Shown here: one piece after another, positions 8,797-16,417 of the stretch
Numbering within the stretch: position 1 is the first letter of the stretch
How the letters are laid out: every line of letters starts with the position of its first letter
NCBI RefSeq assembly: GCF_020982545.1
Contig: NZ_JAJKLK010000005.1
Span: 62,001 to 126,000, forward strand
Source of the DNA: Streptomyces sp. MNU76
GTDB lineage: Bacteria > Actinomycetota > Actinomycetes > Streptomycetales > Streptomycetaceae
DNA length: 64,000 bases
Reading direction: 5' to 3'
Translations under genes and position numbers: made by a program
Notes under the pieces: model-generated
Told to the model about the DNA's origin: nothing
The model's database searches: none
Seen by the model: the letters and a program-made list of their open reading frames with translations, nothing else

Positions 8797-9546
8797 ATGG
8801 CCACCGATCCCACGTCGTCCCGTCTCCGCAACCGCGTGTTCGCCGCCTCCGTCGCGGCCCTGGCCCTGGGGGGAACCGCGCTCGCCGAGCCGCCCGCCTC
8901 GGCCGCCGCCAGGCCCAGGGGGCACGACGTCTCCTCGCACCAGAAGACGGTGGACTGGTCGAGCGCGAAGTCGAAGGGCGCCCGGTTCGTCTACGTCAAG
9001 GCGACCGAGTCCACCACCTACCGCAACCCGTACTTCGCCCAGCAGTACAACGGCTCGCGCGAGGCGGGCCTGATCCGCGGCGCGTACCACTTCGCCCTGC
9101 CCCACCGGTCGTCCGGGAAGACCCAGGCCCGCCACTTCGTGGGCAACGGGGGCGGCTGGCGCGCGGACGGCTGGACGCTGCCGCCGGCGCTCGACATCGA
9201 ATACAACCCGTACGACCGGAAGAGGAAGTGCTACGGCCTGAGCGACGACGCCATGGTCGGCTGGATCCGGTCGTTCAGCGACGAGGTGAAGCGCCTCACG
9301 GGCCGCCGTCCGGTGATCTACACGACCACCCACTGGTGGAAGACCTGCACCGGCAACAGCCCGGCCTTCGGCGGGAACCACGCGCTGTGGCTGGCCCGGT
9401 ACGACTCCGCCGGGGCGGGGGAACTGCCCGCGGGGTGGAAGTTCTGGACGATCTGGCAGTACGACAACGGCGGCGGGAACCTGCCGGGTGACCAGAACCT
9501 CTTCAACGGGCCCACGAACCGACTGAAGGAGTTCACCCGGGGGTAG
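8797..9546 (+). CDS. secreted GH25 lysozyme
   Basis: A 249-residue secreted muramidase of glycoside hydrolase family 25, cutting the MurNAc-GlcNAc bond of peptidoglycan. The N-terminus has a Sec-type signal peptide (about residues 1-36, ending near ASAAA). The catalytic domain starts with GHDVSSHQ, where the Asp is conserved, and contains ALDIEYNP with the catalytic acidic pair, then KFWTIWQYDNGG. There is no extra cell-wall-binding domain. ATG at 8797 follows GGGGGAAGT. It is divergent from the aldolase gene. Confidence 0.92.
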   Translation: MATDPTSSRLRNRVFAASVAALALGGTALAEPPASAAARPRGHDVSSHQKTVDWSSAKSKGARFVYVKATESTTYRNPYFAQQYNGSREAGLIRGAYHFALPHRSSGKTQARHFVGNGGGWRADGWTLPPALDIEYNPYDRKRKCYGLSDDAMVGWIRSFSDEVKRLTGRRPVIYTTTHWWKTCTGNSPAFGGNHALWLARYDSAGAGELPAGWKFWTIWQYDNGGGNLPGDQNLFNGPTNRLKEFTRG

Positions 9547-9667
9547 CGGACCCCGGTGTTCCGCCTCCGTTCGAAGGCCGGACCGCCGCTCCGCGCAGCC
9601 CCGGTCGCCCGCCGGCCGACAAGCGGAGGGGCGACACCTCGCTCATTACACCCGCACGCCTGCCTCA

Positions 9668-9689
9668 GTTCATCTTCCGTTCACCCAGG
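9668..9689 (+). promoter_or_regulatory. PHO box (PhoP operator)
   Basis: Two adjacent 11-nt direct repeat units, GTTCATCTTCC and GTTCACCCAGG, fit the Streptomyces PhoP consensus (GTTCACC-type repeats). They sit 48 bp upstream of the phosphate transporter start. A weaker third unit may follow at 9690-9700. Confidence 0.75.
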
Positions 9690-9736
9690 TTGCCTACGGT
9701 CCACATGCCACTGACGTCCGAAAGAAGCCCGGGTAA

Positions 9737-10996
9737 ATGGAAAACTTCTCGCTGATCCTCGCGATCGTGGTCATCACCGCGCTCGCGTTCGATTTTACGA
9801 ACGGTTTCCACGACACCGCCAACGCGATGGCCACCACCATCTCGACCGGCGCCATGAAGCCCAAGGTCGCGGTGGCCATGTCCGCCGTGCTCAACCTTGT
9901 CGGCGCGTTCCTGTCCATCGAGGTCGCCAACACCATCTCCAAGGGACTCGTCGACGAGTCCGGGATCCAGCCGGAGGTCATATTCGCGGCGCTCGTCGGC
10001 GCCATCCTCTGGAACCTGCTGACCTGGCTGGTCGGACTGCCGTCCAGTTCCTCGCACGCCCTGATGGGCGGCCTCATCGGCGCCACCATCGCCTCGGCCG
10101 GCCTCGGGGCCGTGCACGGCGACGTGCTCGTCACCAAGGTGCTGATCCCCGCCGTCGCGGCCCCGCTGGTCGCCGGCATCGCGGCGATGCTCGCCACCCG
10201 GCTGACGTACAAGCTCGGACAGCACACGAGCGAGAAGGCCTCCGGCAAGGGCTACCGCGCCGGTCAGATCGCCTCCGCGGGCCTGGTCTCCCTGGCCCAC
10301 GGCACGAACGACGCTCAGAAGACGATGGGCATCATCACCCTCGCCCTGGTGGCCGGCGGCGCCCTGGCGCCCGACTCCGACCCGCCGGTGTGGGTCATCG
10401 TCTCCGCCGGTCTCGCCATCGCGCTCGGCACCTACCTCGGCGGCTGGCGCATCATCCGCACGATGGGCAAGGGCCTCACCGACCTCCAGCCGCAGCAGGG
10501 CTTCGCCGCCCAGACCAGCGCGGCCACGGTCATCCTGGCCTCCTCGCACCTCGGCTTCTCGCTCTCCACTACGCACTCGGTCTCCGGTGCGGTGATGGGC
10601 GCGGGTCTCGGCCGCAAGGGCGGCGTGGTCCGCTGGTCCACCGCCACCCGGATGTTCGTGGCCTGGGGTCTGACCCTGCCGGCCGCCGCGCTGGTCGCCG
10701 CGCTCGCCGAGTGGGTGACGTCCTTCGGCAGCTGGGGCACGGCCGTCGTCGCGGTCTTCCTCATCGCCTCCAGCGCCGCGATCTGGGTGATCTCGCGCCG
10801 CGAGGTCGTCGACCACACCAACGTCAACGACACCGAGGAGCCGCCCGGTGTGGTGACCACGGCGATGGCCGCCGTGACACCGCCGCCCACCGGCACCGTG
10901 ACCGAGGAGCTCTCGGCGACCGTCCCGGCCCCCGCGGCCGCGGTCGCCGCCGAGACCACGGCCCCGGCGAACTCGTCCACGCCGACCGCCGTCTGA
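9737..10996 (+). CDS. pitH2: low-affinity inorganic phosphate transporter, Pit family
   Basis: A 419-residue inner-membrane phosphate:cation symporter with about ten hydrophobic segments. The family signature GFHDTANAMAT is near residue 23, and its internal repeat SLAHGTNDAQKTMG occurs in the second half; both are hallmarks of PiT proteins. The last about 60 residues are a Pro/Ala/Thr-rich cytoplasmic tail. PHO boxes upstream imply induction under phosphate starvation through PhoR-PhoP, as described for pitH2 of S. coelicolor; the symbol rests on that regulation and on synteny recalled from memory. It is followed by a small membrane protein gene 31 bp downstream, likely co-transcribed. Confidence 0.92.
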   Translation: MENFSLILAIVVITALAFDFTNGFHDTANAMATTISTGAMKPKVAVAMSAVLNLVGAFLSIEVANTISKGLVDESGIQPEVIFAALVGAILWNLLTWLVGLPSSSSHALMGGLIGATIASAGLGAVHGDVLVTKVLIPAVAAPLVAGIAAMLATRLTYKLGQHTSEKASGKGYRAGQIASAGLVSLAHGTNDAQKTMGIITLALVAGGALAPDSDPPVWVIVSAGLAIALGTYLGGWRIIRTMGKGLTDLQPQQGFAAQTSAATVILASSHLGFSLSTTHSVSGAVMGAGLGRKGGVVRWSTATRMFVAWGLTLPAAALVAALAEWVTSFGSWGTAVVAVFLIASSAAIWVISRREVVDHTNVNDTEEPPGVVTTAMAAVTPPPTGTVTEELSATVPAPAAAVAAETTAPANSSTPTAV

Positions 10997-11027
10997 GCCC
11001 CGCGACCTCCTGAGGAAGAACACCACC

Positions 11028-11249
11028 ATGCACATCGACTGGGCAGCCCTCGGCTCCGTCTTCGGAGTCAGCCTCGTGGTCACCGTGACCCTCGTCGGCC
11101 TCTTCACCCTGGGGATCGTCGGCCTCTCCAAGCGGGAGGCGGCGACCTCTGCCGGCGCCTCGCCCGTGCTCGCCACGACAGCGGCCTACGCCTGCTTCGC
11201 GGCCTGCACGGCGGCGGTGGGTTACGGGATCTACCTGATCATGGCCTGA
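11028..11249 (+). CDS. small membrane protein linked to pit gene
   Basis: A 73-residue protein with two membrane segments (about residues 8-32 and 48-71) separated by a short cytoplasmic loop containing LSKREA. Homologues follow pit genes in other Streptomyces, so it may be an accessory subunit of the phosphate transporter; this is an inference. It starts with ATG behind GAGGAAGAACACCACC and lies 31 bp after pitH2, upstream of a perfect terminator. Confidence 0.85.
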   Translation: MHIDWAALGSVFGVSLVVTVTLVGLFTLGIVGLSKREAATSAGASPVLATTAAYACFAACTAAVGYGIYLIMA

Positions 11250-11287
11250 GGCCCCGGCACCCCCTGCCGCCTCGCACGACACACACA

Positions 11288-11330
11288 GACAAACCCCTCG
11301 TACCGTTTGACCCGGTACGAGGGGTTTGTC
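11288..11330. terminator. perfect 18-bp stem-loop terminator
   Basis: GACAAACCCCTCGTACCG, a seven-base loop, then the exact complement. It closes the pit operon and can act in both directions; on the plus strand it is followed by TATTGT. Confidence 0.9.
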
Positions 11331-11473
11331 TATTGTCCAAGCAAACCGTGACCCTCGTCGAAATGACACATGTCATTCAGGAGGTGGCTGTACGACGATA
11401 TCCCAATCGGCGTAAGCTATCAGATACATGCCGATTCGACGATGGCCACCCGACAGCTGAACAGGGGAGCGCC

Positions 11474-12331
11474 ATGCCCAGGGACATCGATCCGAGCCTG
11501 AATCGACGCAGGCTCCGAGTCGAACTGCGCAAAGCCCGCTACAAGTCCGGGCTGACCAAGCAGCAGACCGCGGACGCCCTGGAATGGTCCCTGTCGAAGA
11601 TCATGCGCATCGAGGCCGGCACGGTCGGGGTCAGCGTCACCGACGTCCGCGCGCTCATCCAGCAGTACGGGATCACGGACCCGGCGCTGGTCGGGGAGTT
11701 GGAGGAGGCCGCACGGGGCTCGAAGGGGCCGTCCTGGTGGGCCCCCTGGGGGAACCTGGTCTCCCAGCCGTTCGCCCAGTACCTGGGCTACGAGGGGGCG
11801 GCGACCTCCATCCGCATCTACAACCCCATCGTCCTGCCGGGCCTCCTGCACACCGAGGACTACGCCACCGCCCTCCTCTCCCCCACCTCGGAGCCCACCG
11901 CCGTGCGACGGTCGGTGGAACTCCGTCTCGCCCGGCAGGAACGGCTGATCGACTCCGACGCCGGCCCGCGCGTCGACATCGTCCTGGACGAGGCGGCCGT
12001 ACGGCGGGTGATCGGCGGCCCCCGGGTCATGCGGCACCAGCTGGACCACGTGAAGGCACTGGCCGGGCGGCCCCGGATGGGCATCCGGCTGCTGCCGTTC
12101 TCGGTCGGGGCGCACTTCAGCACCCTCAGCCCGTTCATCCTGCTCGGGTTCCGGGACGACGACGACCTGCTCTACCTGGAGGGCCCCAACGGCGGACTGT
12201 CGAACCGCGAGGACCTCGACCTCACGGTCCGCTACCAGGAATGTTTCGCGGACATCAGCGACCACGCGTACGAAGGCGACCGGATGATCGAGTTCCTCGA
12301 CACGGTCAGGGAGAGCCTGGACAACGACTGA
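11474..12331 (+). CDS. XRE-family regulator with DUF5753 (Scr1-like)
   Basis: A 285-residue DNA-binding regulator. Residues about 14-70 are an XRE-type helix-turn-helix (KQQTADALEWSLSKIMRIEAG), and the rest is the DUF5753 ligand- or partner-binding domain (IRIYNPIVLPGLLHTEDYATALL; RMGIRLLPF). These proteins normally pair with a small DUF397 protein encoded next door, sometimes described as toxin-antitoxin-like. Here the DUF397 gene is 830 bp away on the other strand. ATG at 11474 has AGGGGAG upstream and gives the family N-terminus MPRDIDPSLNRRRLRVELRK. Confidence 0.92.
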   Translation: MPRDIDPSLNRRRLRVELRKARYKSGLTKQQTADALEWSLSKIMRIEAGTVGVSVTDVRALIQQYGITDPALVGELEEAARGSKGPSWWAPWGNLVSQPFAQYLGYEGAATSIRIYNPIVLPGLLHTEDYATALLSPTSEPTAVRRSVELRLARQERLIDSDAGPRVDIVLDEAAVRRVIGGPRVMRHQLDHVKALAGRPRMGIRLLPFSVGAHFSTLSPFILLGFRDDDDLLYLEGPNGGLSNREDLDLTVRYQECFADISDHAYEGDRMIEFLDTVRESLDND

Positions 12332-12372
12332 GCACCGGGCCGGGACGCCCGGCGGAATCGGGGGGAGGGCCC

Positions 12373-12885
12373 ATGGCGGTCTTCGGATGGCACGAGTGGT
12401 GGAGGCGGCTGACGGCGCGCCGCACCGGTCCCGGCGACGGCGAACCGGACGGCGCCGCCCCGGCCGACCCCCCGGAGGCCGGCGGCCCGGCGCCGCTGGA
12501 CGACTGCACGCTGAAGGCGTACGCCATGCAGGAGGCGGAGTGGGCCGAGGCCCTCATCCGGGTCGAGAGCGCCCGGGTCGACGGCGAGATAAGGCTCCTG
12601 TCCGCCCGTCTGTTGCTGGGCACGTTCTGCGCGAGCGTCCTGCTGCTGAGCATCGCCGTGGCCGGTCGGGTCGTGCCCACGACCGGGTTCGGCGCGACCG
12701 CACCGCTCACCACGGCGATCACCGGAGCGATCGCCGCCGCTCTGCTCACCTCGCTCGCGGCCGGTCTGGGCAAGGTGCTGCGCGCCCGCGCCGACGCCGC
12801 GCGGCCCGTCGGCCTCAGCGCTCCTCCGGACCCCGCAGCCGAGCCCCGACCAGAGCCCGGTCCAGGGCCCTCAGCCGCTCCGTGA
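12373..12885 (+). CDS. hypothetical membrane protein, two TM segments
   Basis: About 170 residues: a cytoplasmic, Gly/Pro/Asp-rich N-terminus, a conserved-looking helical stretch (DDCTLKAYAMQEAEWAEALI), then two hydrophobic segments near residues 78-100 and 110-135, and a Pro-rich tail. It lies 41 bp after the XRE gene on the same strand with GGGGGAGGG before its ATG, so the two are probably one operon. The 3' end overlaps the convergent gene at 12815-13126 by 71 bp. Function unknown. Confidence 0.75.
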   Translation: MAVFGWHEWWRRLTARRTGPGDGEPDGAAPADPPEAGGPAPLDDCTLKAYAMQEAEWAEALIRVESARVDGEIRLLSARLLLGTFCASVLLLSIAVAGRVVPTTGFGATAPLTTAITGAIAAALLTSLAAGLGKVLRARADAARPVGLSAPPDPAAEPRPEPGPGPSAAP

Positions 12886-13126
12886 CCGGGGTGAGCCCCC
12901 ACCACAGGCCCGCGCCCGTGGCGAGGAGGGCGGTCACCGCCAGCCAGACGACACCCCGCGCCTCCGTCCCCGGCACCAGCAGGGCGGCGAGAGCTCCCAC
13001 CCCCACGGCGAGGACTCCGGCGACCGTGCTGAAGAGCACCAGCGGGGCGGCGGCGGACAACAGTGTCCGCCGGTCCCTCGATGCCCGCGCACGCGCCGAG
13101 GCGGATCCCTTGGTCCGATCTTCCAT
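12815..13126 (-). CDS. small membrane protein
   Basis: A 103-residue protein with a basic N-terminus (ARARASRDRRT), two membrane segments (about 28-53 and 58-78) and a basic C-terminal tail. ATG at 13126 has GGGAGG eight bases upstream. It overlaps the convergent membrane protein gene by 71 bp and follows the DUF397 gene by 31 bp on the same strand, so DUF397 and this gene are probably an operon. No family was recognised. Confidence 0.7.
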   Translation of the reverse strand: MEDRTKGSASARARASRDRRTLLSAAAPLVLFSTVAGVLAVGVGALAALLVPGTEARGVVWLAVTALLATGAGLWWGLTPVTERLRALDRALVGARLRGPEER

Positions 13127-13157
13127 CGCGTGTACCTCCCGTCCCCCGAACGGTTCT

Positions 13158-13376
13158 TCACGAGCCGTCCGCACCCGGGTCCACAAGCCCCGCCAGAAAA
13201 CCACACCACGCGGTGTGACGGAAGGAGAGCACAGCGTTCTTCCTCGAGTTCGAGTCACGCACCAGAACCCGGCTCTCCCCGAACGACGCCTCCACACACA
13301 TGCTGGTGTCGCCCGAGTGGCTGCTCTTGATCCAACTCCGCGCCGAGGACTCCCTGTCGAGCACCCTGACCTCCAC
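13158..13376 (-). CDS. DUF397 protein
   Basis: A 72-residue DUF397 protein, recognisable by SWIKSSHSGDTSMCVEA, the central VLVRDS strand and LSFRHTAWCGFL at the end. DUF397 proteins are partners of the XRE/DUF5753 regulators and may bind or sequester them. This copy is encoded on the opposite strand to the regulator at 11474-12331, with the two membrane protein genes in between, instead of the usual tandem arrangement. Confidence 0.88.
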   Translation of the reverse strand: MEVRVLDRESSARSWIKSSHSGDTSMCVEASFGESRVLVRDSNSRKNAVLSFRHTAWCGFLAGLVDPGADGS

Positions 13377-13381
13377 CCCAC

Positions 13382-13788
13382 ACGTCGGCGCTCAGTCTTC
13401 GTACTGCCGTTCCCTCAAGTGTTCCCGCCCGACACCGTGGAAATGAGCGCAGAAAGAGCCGATTCGGGCGTCCGGCGATATTTCAGCGATGTGGGGCTGA
13501 GCACACCCCTGCGCCGCAGGTCAACAGCAAGTTGACGGGTCTTCCGGGAGCGTGGTGGACTGCCGGGGCCATGTACGACGGCAGGAGAGGAAGCCGGTGC
13601 GAGTCCGGCGCGGTCCCGCCACTGTCACCGGGGAAGAACCTCCCGGAAGCCAGGAACTCTCGCCGTCGGTCTCGTCGAACCAGGGCGTGGACACCCTGAG
13701 TGAGGACATAACGCCATGTGCGCCATGCGCGGCTGCCGTTCGGGGCCCGACGCCCGCCCCCTGCCCGACCCCGTGAACGGCTGAACCG
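13382..13788. other. 407-bp intergenic region holding the B12 riboswitch
   Basis: Between the divergent DUF397 and cobD genes. The first about 150 bp should hold promoters for both directions; the rest is the B12 leader of the cobalamin operon. After the aptamer, a small hairpin (CAGGGCGTG/CACCCTG, around 13681-13698) may be the expression platform. No protein-coding gene was seen. Confidence 0.6.
13538..13672 (+). ncRNA. cobalamin (B12) riboswitch
   Basis: Conserved aptamer pieces are present in order: GAGGAAGCCGGTGCGAGTCC, then CGGTCCCGCCACTGTCACC, then the B12 box GAAGCCAGGAACTC. CTTCCGGGAG (13541-13550) pairs perfectly with CTCCCGGAAG (13640-13649). It precedes cobD and cobQ, so adenosylcobalamin should lower expression of the operon. 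Confidence 0.9.
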
Positions 13789-14725
13789 GTGCGTGCCGAT
13801 CGCGTGTTCGCGTACGGCGCCACCGCCGGAATCCTCGGTGACCTGCTGCTCGGTGATCCTCGCCGGGGGCATCCGGTCGCCGCGTTCGGGCGGGCCGCCG
13901 GCGCCGTGGAGCGGGTGTTGTGGCGGGACCACCGGGGTGGGGCGCTGCACACCGCCGTGTGCGCGGGTGGCGCCGTGGCGCTCGGGGCGGTCGCCTCGTC
14001 CGCCGTACGCCCGTCGCGTGCCGCCTCCGTCGCGTTGACCGCCGCCGCCACCTGGGCCGTCGTCGGGGGACTTCGCTCGGGCGGGAGGCCCGGGCGGTCG
14101 GGCGGTCACTGGAGGCGGGGGACGTCGACGGCGCGCGGGCCCGCCTGCCGCATCTGTGCGGACGGGACCCCAGGCGCTCGACGCGGACGGGATCGCGCGG
14201 GCGGTCGTGGAGTCCGTCGCCGAGAACACGTCGGACGCGGTGGTGGGGGCGCTCGTGTGGGGAGCGGTGGCGGGTGTGCCCGGGCTGCTGGGGTTCCGGG
14301 CCGTCAACACGCTGGACGCCATGGTCGGACACCGGTCGGAGCGGTACCGGCGGTTCGGCTGGGCCTCCGCGCGGCTGGACGACGTGGTGGGGTGGCCGGG
14401 AGCACGACTGACGGCGGTGCTGGCCGCGGCCTCCGGCGGGGACGCCCGGGGGGCCGTACGGGCCTGGCGCGCCGACGCGCGCAGACATCCGAGCCCCAAC
14501 GCGGGGCCCGTGGAGGCGTCGTTCGCGGGGGCGCTCGGAGTGCGGATGGGGGGCACGTTGTCGTACGGGGGGCAGGTCGAGCATCGGCCTGTGCTCAATG
14601 GGGAGGGACGCGCCGTCGACGTGGGCGACATCGAGCGGGCCGTGCGGTTGTCCCGGCGGGTCGGATGGCTGGCTCTGGGGATCGGTGCGGGTGTGTCGCT
14701 GCTGCGGTCGAGGAGTCAGGGATGA
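13789..14725 (+). pseudogene. cobD: cobD/cbiB, adenosylcobinamide-phosphate synthase, two frameshifts
   Basis: CobD/CbiB is the membrane enzyme that joins aminopropanol (phosphate) to adenosylcobyric acid. The product is recognisable but spread over three frames: GAVERVLWRDHRGGALHTAV in frame one to about 14069, TSLGREARAVGRSLEAGDVD in a second frame, then ALDADGIARAVVESVAENTS and the rest from about 14172 to the stop. Each shift fits loss of one base in a homopolymer, G5 at 14065-14069 and C4 at 14168-14171. The end overlaps the cobQ start (ATGA). Either a true pseudogene or two sequencing errors; if corrected it is a full-length protein. Confidence 0.85.
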
Positions 14726-16230
14726 GTGGCGGGCTGTTGGTCGCCGGGACCACCTCCGACGCCGGGAAGAGCGTGGTCACCGCCGGGATCTGCCGGTGGC
14801 TGGTGCGCCGTGGCGTCAAGGTCGCGCCCTTCAAGGCGCAGAACATGTCGCTCAACTCCTTCGTGACGAAGGAGGGAGCCGAGATCGGGCGGGCGCAGGC
14901 CATGCAGGCCCAGGCCTGCCGGGTGGAGCCCACCGCGCTCATGAACCCCGTGCTGCTCAAGCCCGGTGGCGAGCGCAGCAGTCAGGTGGTGCTGCTGGGG
15001 AAGCCCGTGGGCGAGATGAGTGCGCGCGGCTATCACGGAGGGCGGCAACAGCGGCTGCTCGGAACCGTGTTGGACTGCCTCACCGAACTGCGGGGCACGT
15101 ATGACGCGGTGATCTGCGAGGGGGCCGGCTCTCCGGCCGAGATCAATCTGCGGCGGACCGACATCGTCAACATGGGGATCGCCCGGAACGCCGGGCTGCC
15201 CGTGCTCGTGGTCGGGGACATCGACCGCGGTGGGGTGTTCGCGTCGTTCTTCGGGACCGTCGCGCTGCTCTCCCCCGAGGACCAGGCCCTGGTCGCCGGG
15301 TTCCTCGTCAACAAGTTCCGGGGCGACGTCTCCCTGTTGGAGCCGGGGCTGGACATGCTGCACGGGCTCACCGGGCGACGGACGTACGGCGTGCTGCCGT
15401 TCCGGCACGGGCTCGGCATCGACGAGGAGGACGGGCTGCGGGTCTCGCTGCGGGGGACGGTACGGGAGTCGAACGTCGCGCCGCCCGTCGGGGAGGACGT
15501 GCTGCGGGTCGCCGTGTGCGCGGTGCCGTTGATGTCCAACTTCACCGATGTGGACGCGCTCGCCGCCGAACCCGGTGTGGTCGTGCGGTTCGTGGACCGG
15601 GCCGAGGAGCTGGCCGACGCCGATCTCGTCGTCGTCCCGGGGACCCGGAGCACGGTCCGGGCACTGGAGTGGCTGCGGGAACGGGGACTCGCCGAGGCGC
15701 TGCTGCGCCGGGCCGCCGAGGGGCGGCCGGTCCTCGGCATCTGCGGGGGGTTCCAGGTCCTCGGGGCGCACATCGAGGACGACGTCGAGAGCCGCCGGGG
15801 GCATGTCCCGGCGCTCGGGATGCTTCCCGTCCGGGTGCGGTTCGCCCCGGAGAAGACGCTCACCCGGCCCGTCGGGGAGGCCCTCGGGGAGCGGGTCGAG
15901 GGATACGAGATCCATCACGGGGTCGCCGAGGTACTGGGCGGCGAACCGTTCCTGGACGGGTGCCGGGTCGGGCAGATCTGGGGCACGCACTGGCACGGGT
16001 CGCTGGAGTCGGACGGGTTCCGGCGGGCCTTCCTGCGCGAGGTGGCCGCCGCGTCGGGGCGCCGGTTCGTACCGGCCCGGGACACCTCGTTCGCCGCGCT
16101 GCGCGAGGAGCAGCTCGACCGGCTCGGCGACCTGATCGAGGAGCACGCGGACACGGACGCGCTGTGGCGGCTCATCGAGTCGGGGGCGCCGACGGGGTTG
16201 CCGTTCGTGCCGCCGGGGGCGCCGGGATGA
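14722..16230 (+). CDS. cobQ: cobyric acid synthase (adenosylcobyrinate amidase)
   Basis: A 502-residue enzyme that amidates four side chains of adenosylcobyrinic a,c-diamide with glutamine and ATP. The N-terminal dethiobiotin-synthetase-like domain begins GLLVAGTTSDAGKSVVTAG (P-loop) followed by KAQNMSLNS. The C-terminal glutaminase domain has the nucleophile Cys in VLGICGGFQVLG and the His in IWGTHWHGSLE. Length and motifs are standard and complete. The start overlaps the cobD stop by four bases, implying translational coupling behind the B12 riboswitch. Confidence 0.95.
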   Translation: MSGGLLVAGTTSDAGKSVVTAGICRWLVRRGVKVAPFKAQNMSLNSFVTKEGAEIGRAQAMQAQACRVEPTALMNPVLLKPGGERSSQVVLLGKPVGEMSARGYHGGRQQRLLGTVLDCLTELRGTYDAVICEGAGSPAEINLRRTDIVNMGIARNAGLPVLVVGDIDRGGVFASFFGTVALLSPEDQALVAGFLVNKFRGDVSLLEPGLDMLHGLTGRRTYGVLPFRHGLGIDEEDGLRVSLRGTVRESNVAPPVGEDVLRVAVCAVPLMSNFTDVDALAAEPGVVVRFVDRAEELADADLVVVPGTRSTVRALEWLRERGLAEALLRRAAEGRPVLGICGGFQVLGAHIEDDVESRRGHVPALGMLPVRVRFAPEKTLTRPVGEALGERVEGYEIHHGVAEVLGGEPFLDGCRVGQIWGTHWHGSLESDGFRRAFLREVAAASGRRFVPARDTSFAALREEQLDRLGDLIEEHADTDALWRLIESGAPTGLPFVPPGAPG

Positions 16231-16286
16231 GGGCGCCGGGGCATCCCCGCCGGGGGAGGGAGCGTCGGCTGCCGGCCGGTGGGACT

Positions 16287-16355
16287 TCTCGCGCCCACGC
16301 GGCGGAGCCGCAGATATCACAGCTTCGCGCCCCTGAGAGGCAGGGGCTGCGCCCC
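16287..16355. repeat. intergenic repeat, family A copy 1
   Basis: Contains CGCGCCCACGCGGCGGAGCC followed by GCAGATATCACAG and a CGCGCCCCT/AGGGGCTGCGCCCC hairpin. Its reverse complement recurs near 63911-63950. It fills most of the cobQ to chelatase gap. Confidence 0.6.
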
Positions 16356-16417
16356 GTTCCCTTCCTCCCGTTCATCCGCACTCGTCTCGCTCATTCACCC
16401 CTAGGAGGGACCACCGC

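Noticed and set aside
13551..13776. Short open frames inside the cobalamin leader
   Set aside because: The segment matches the B12 aptamer by sequence and pairing, and the frames show no codon bias.
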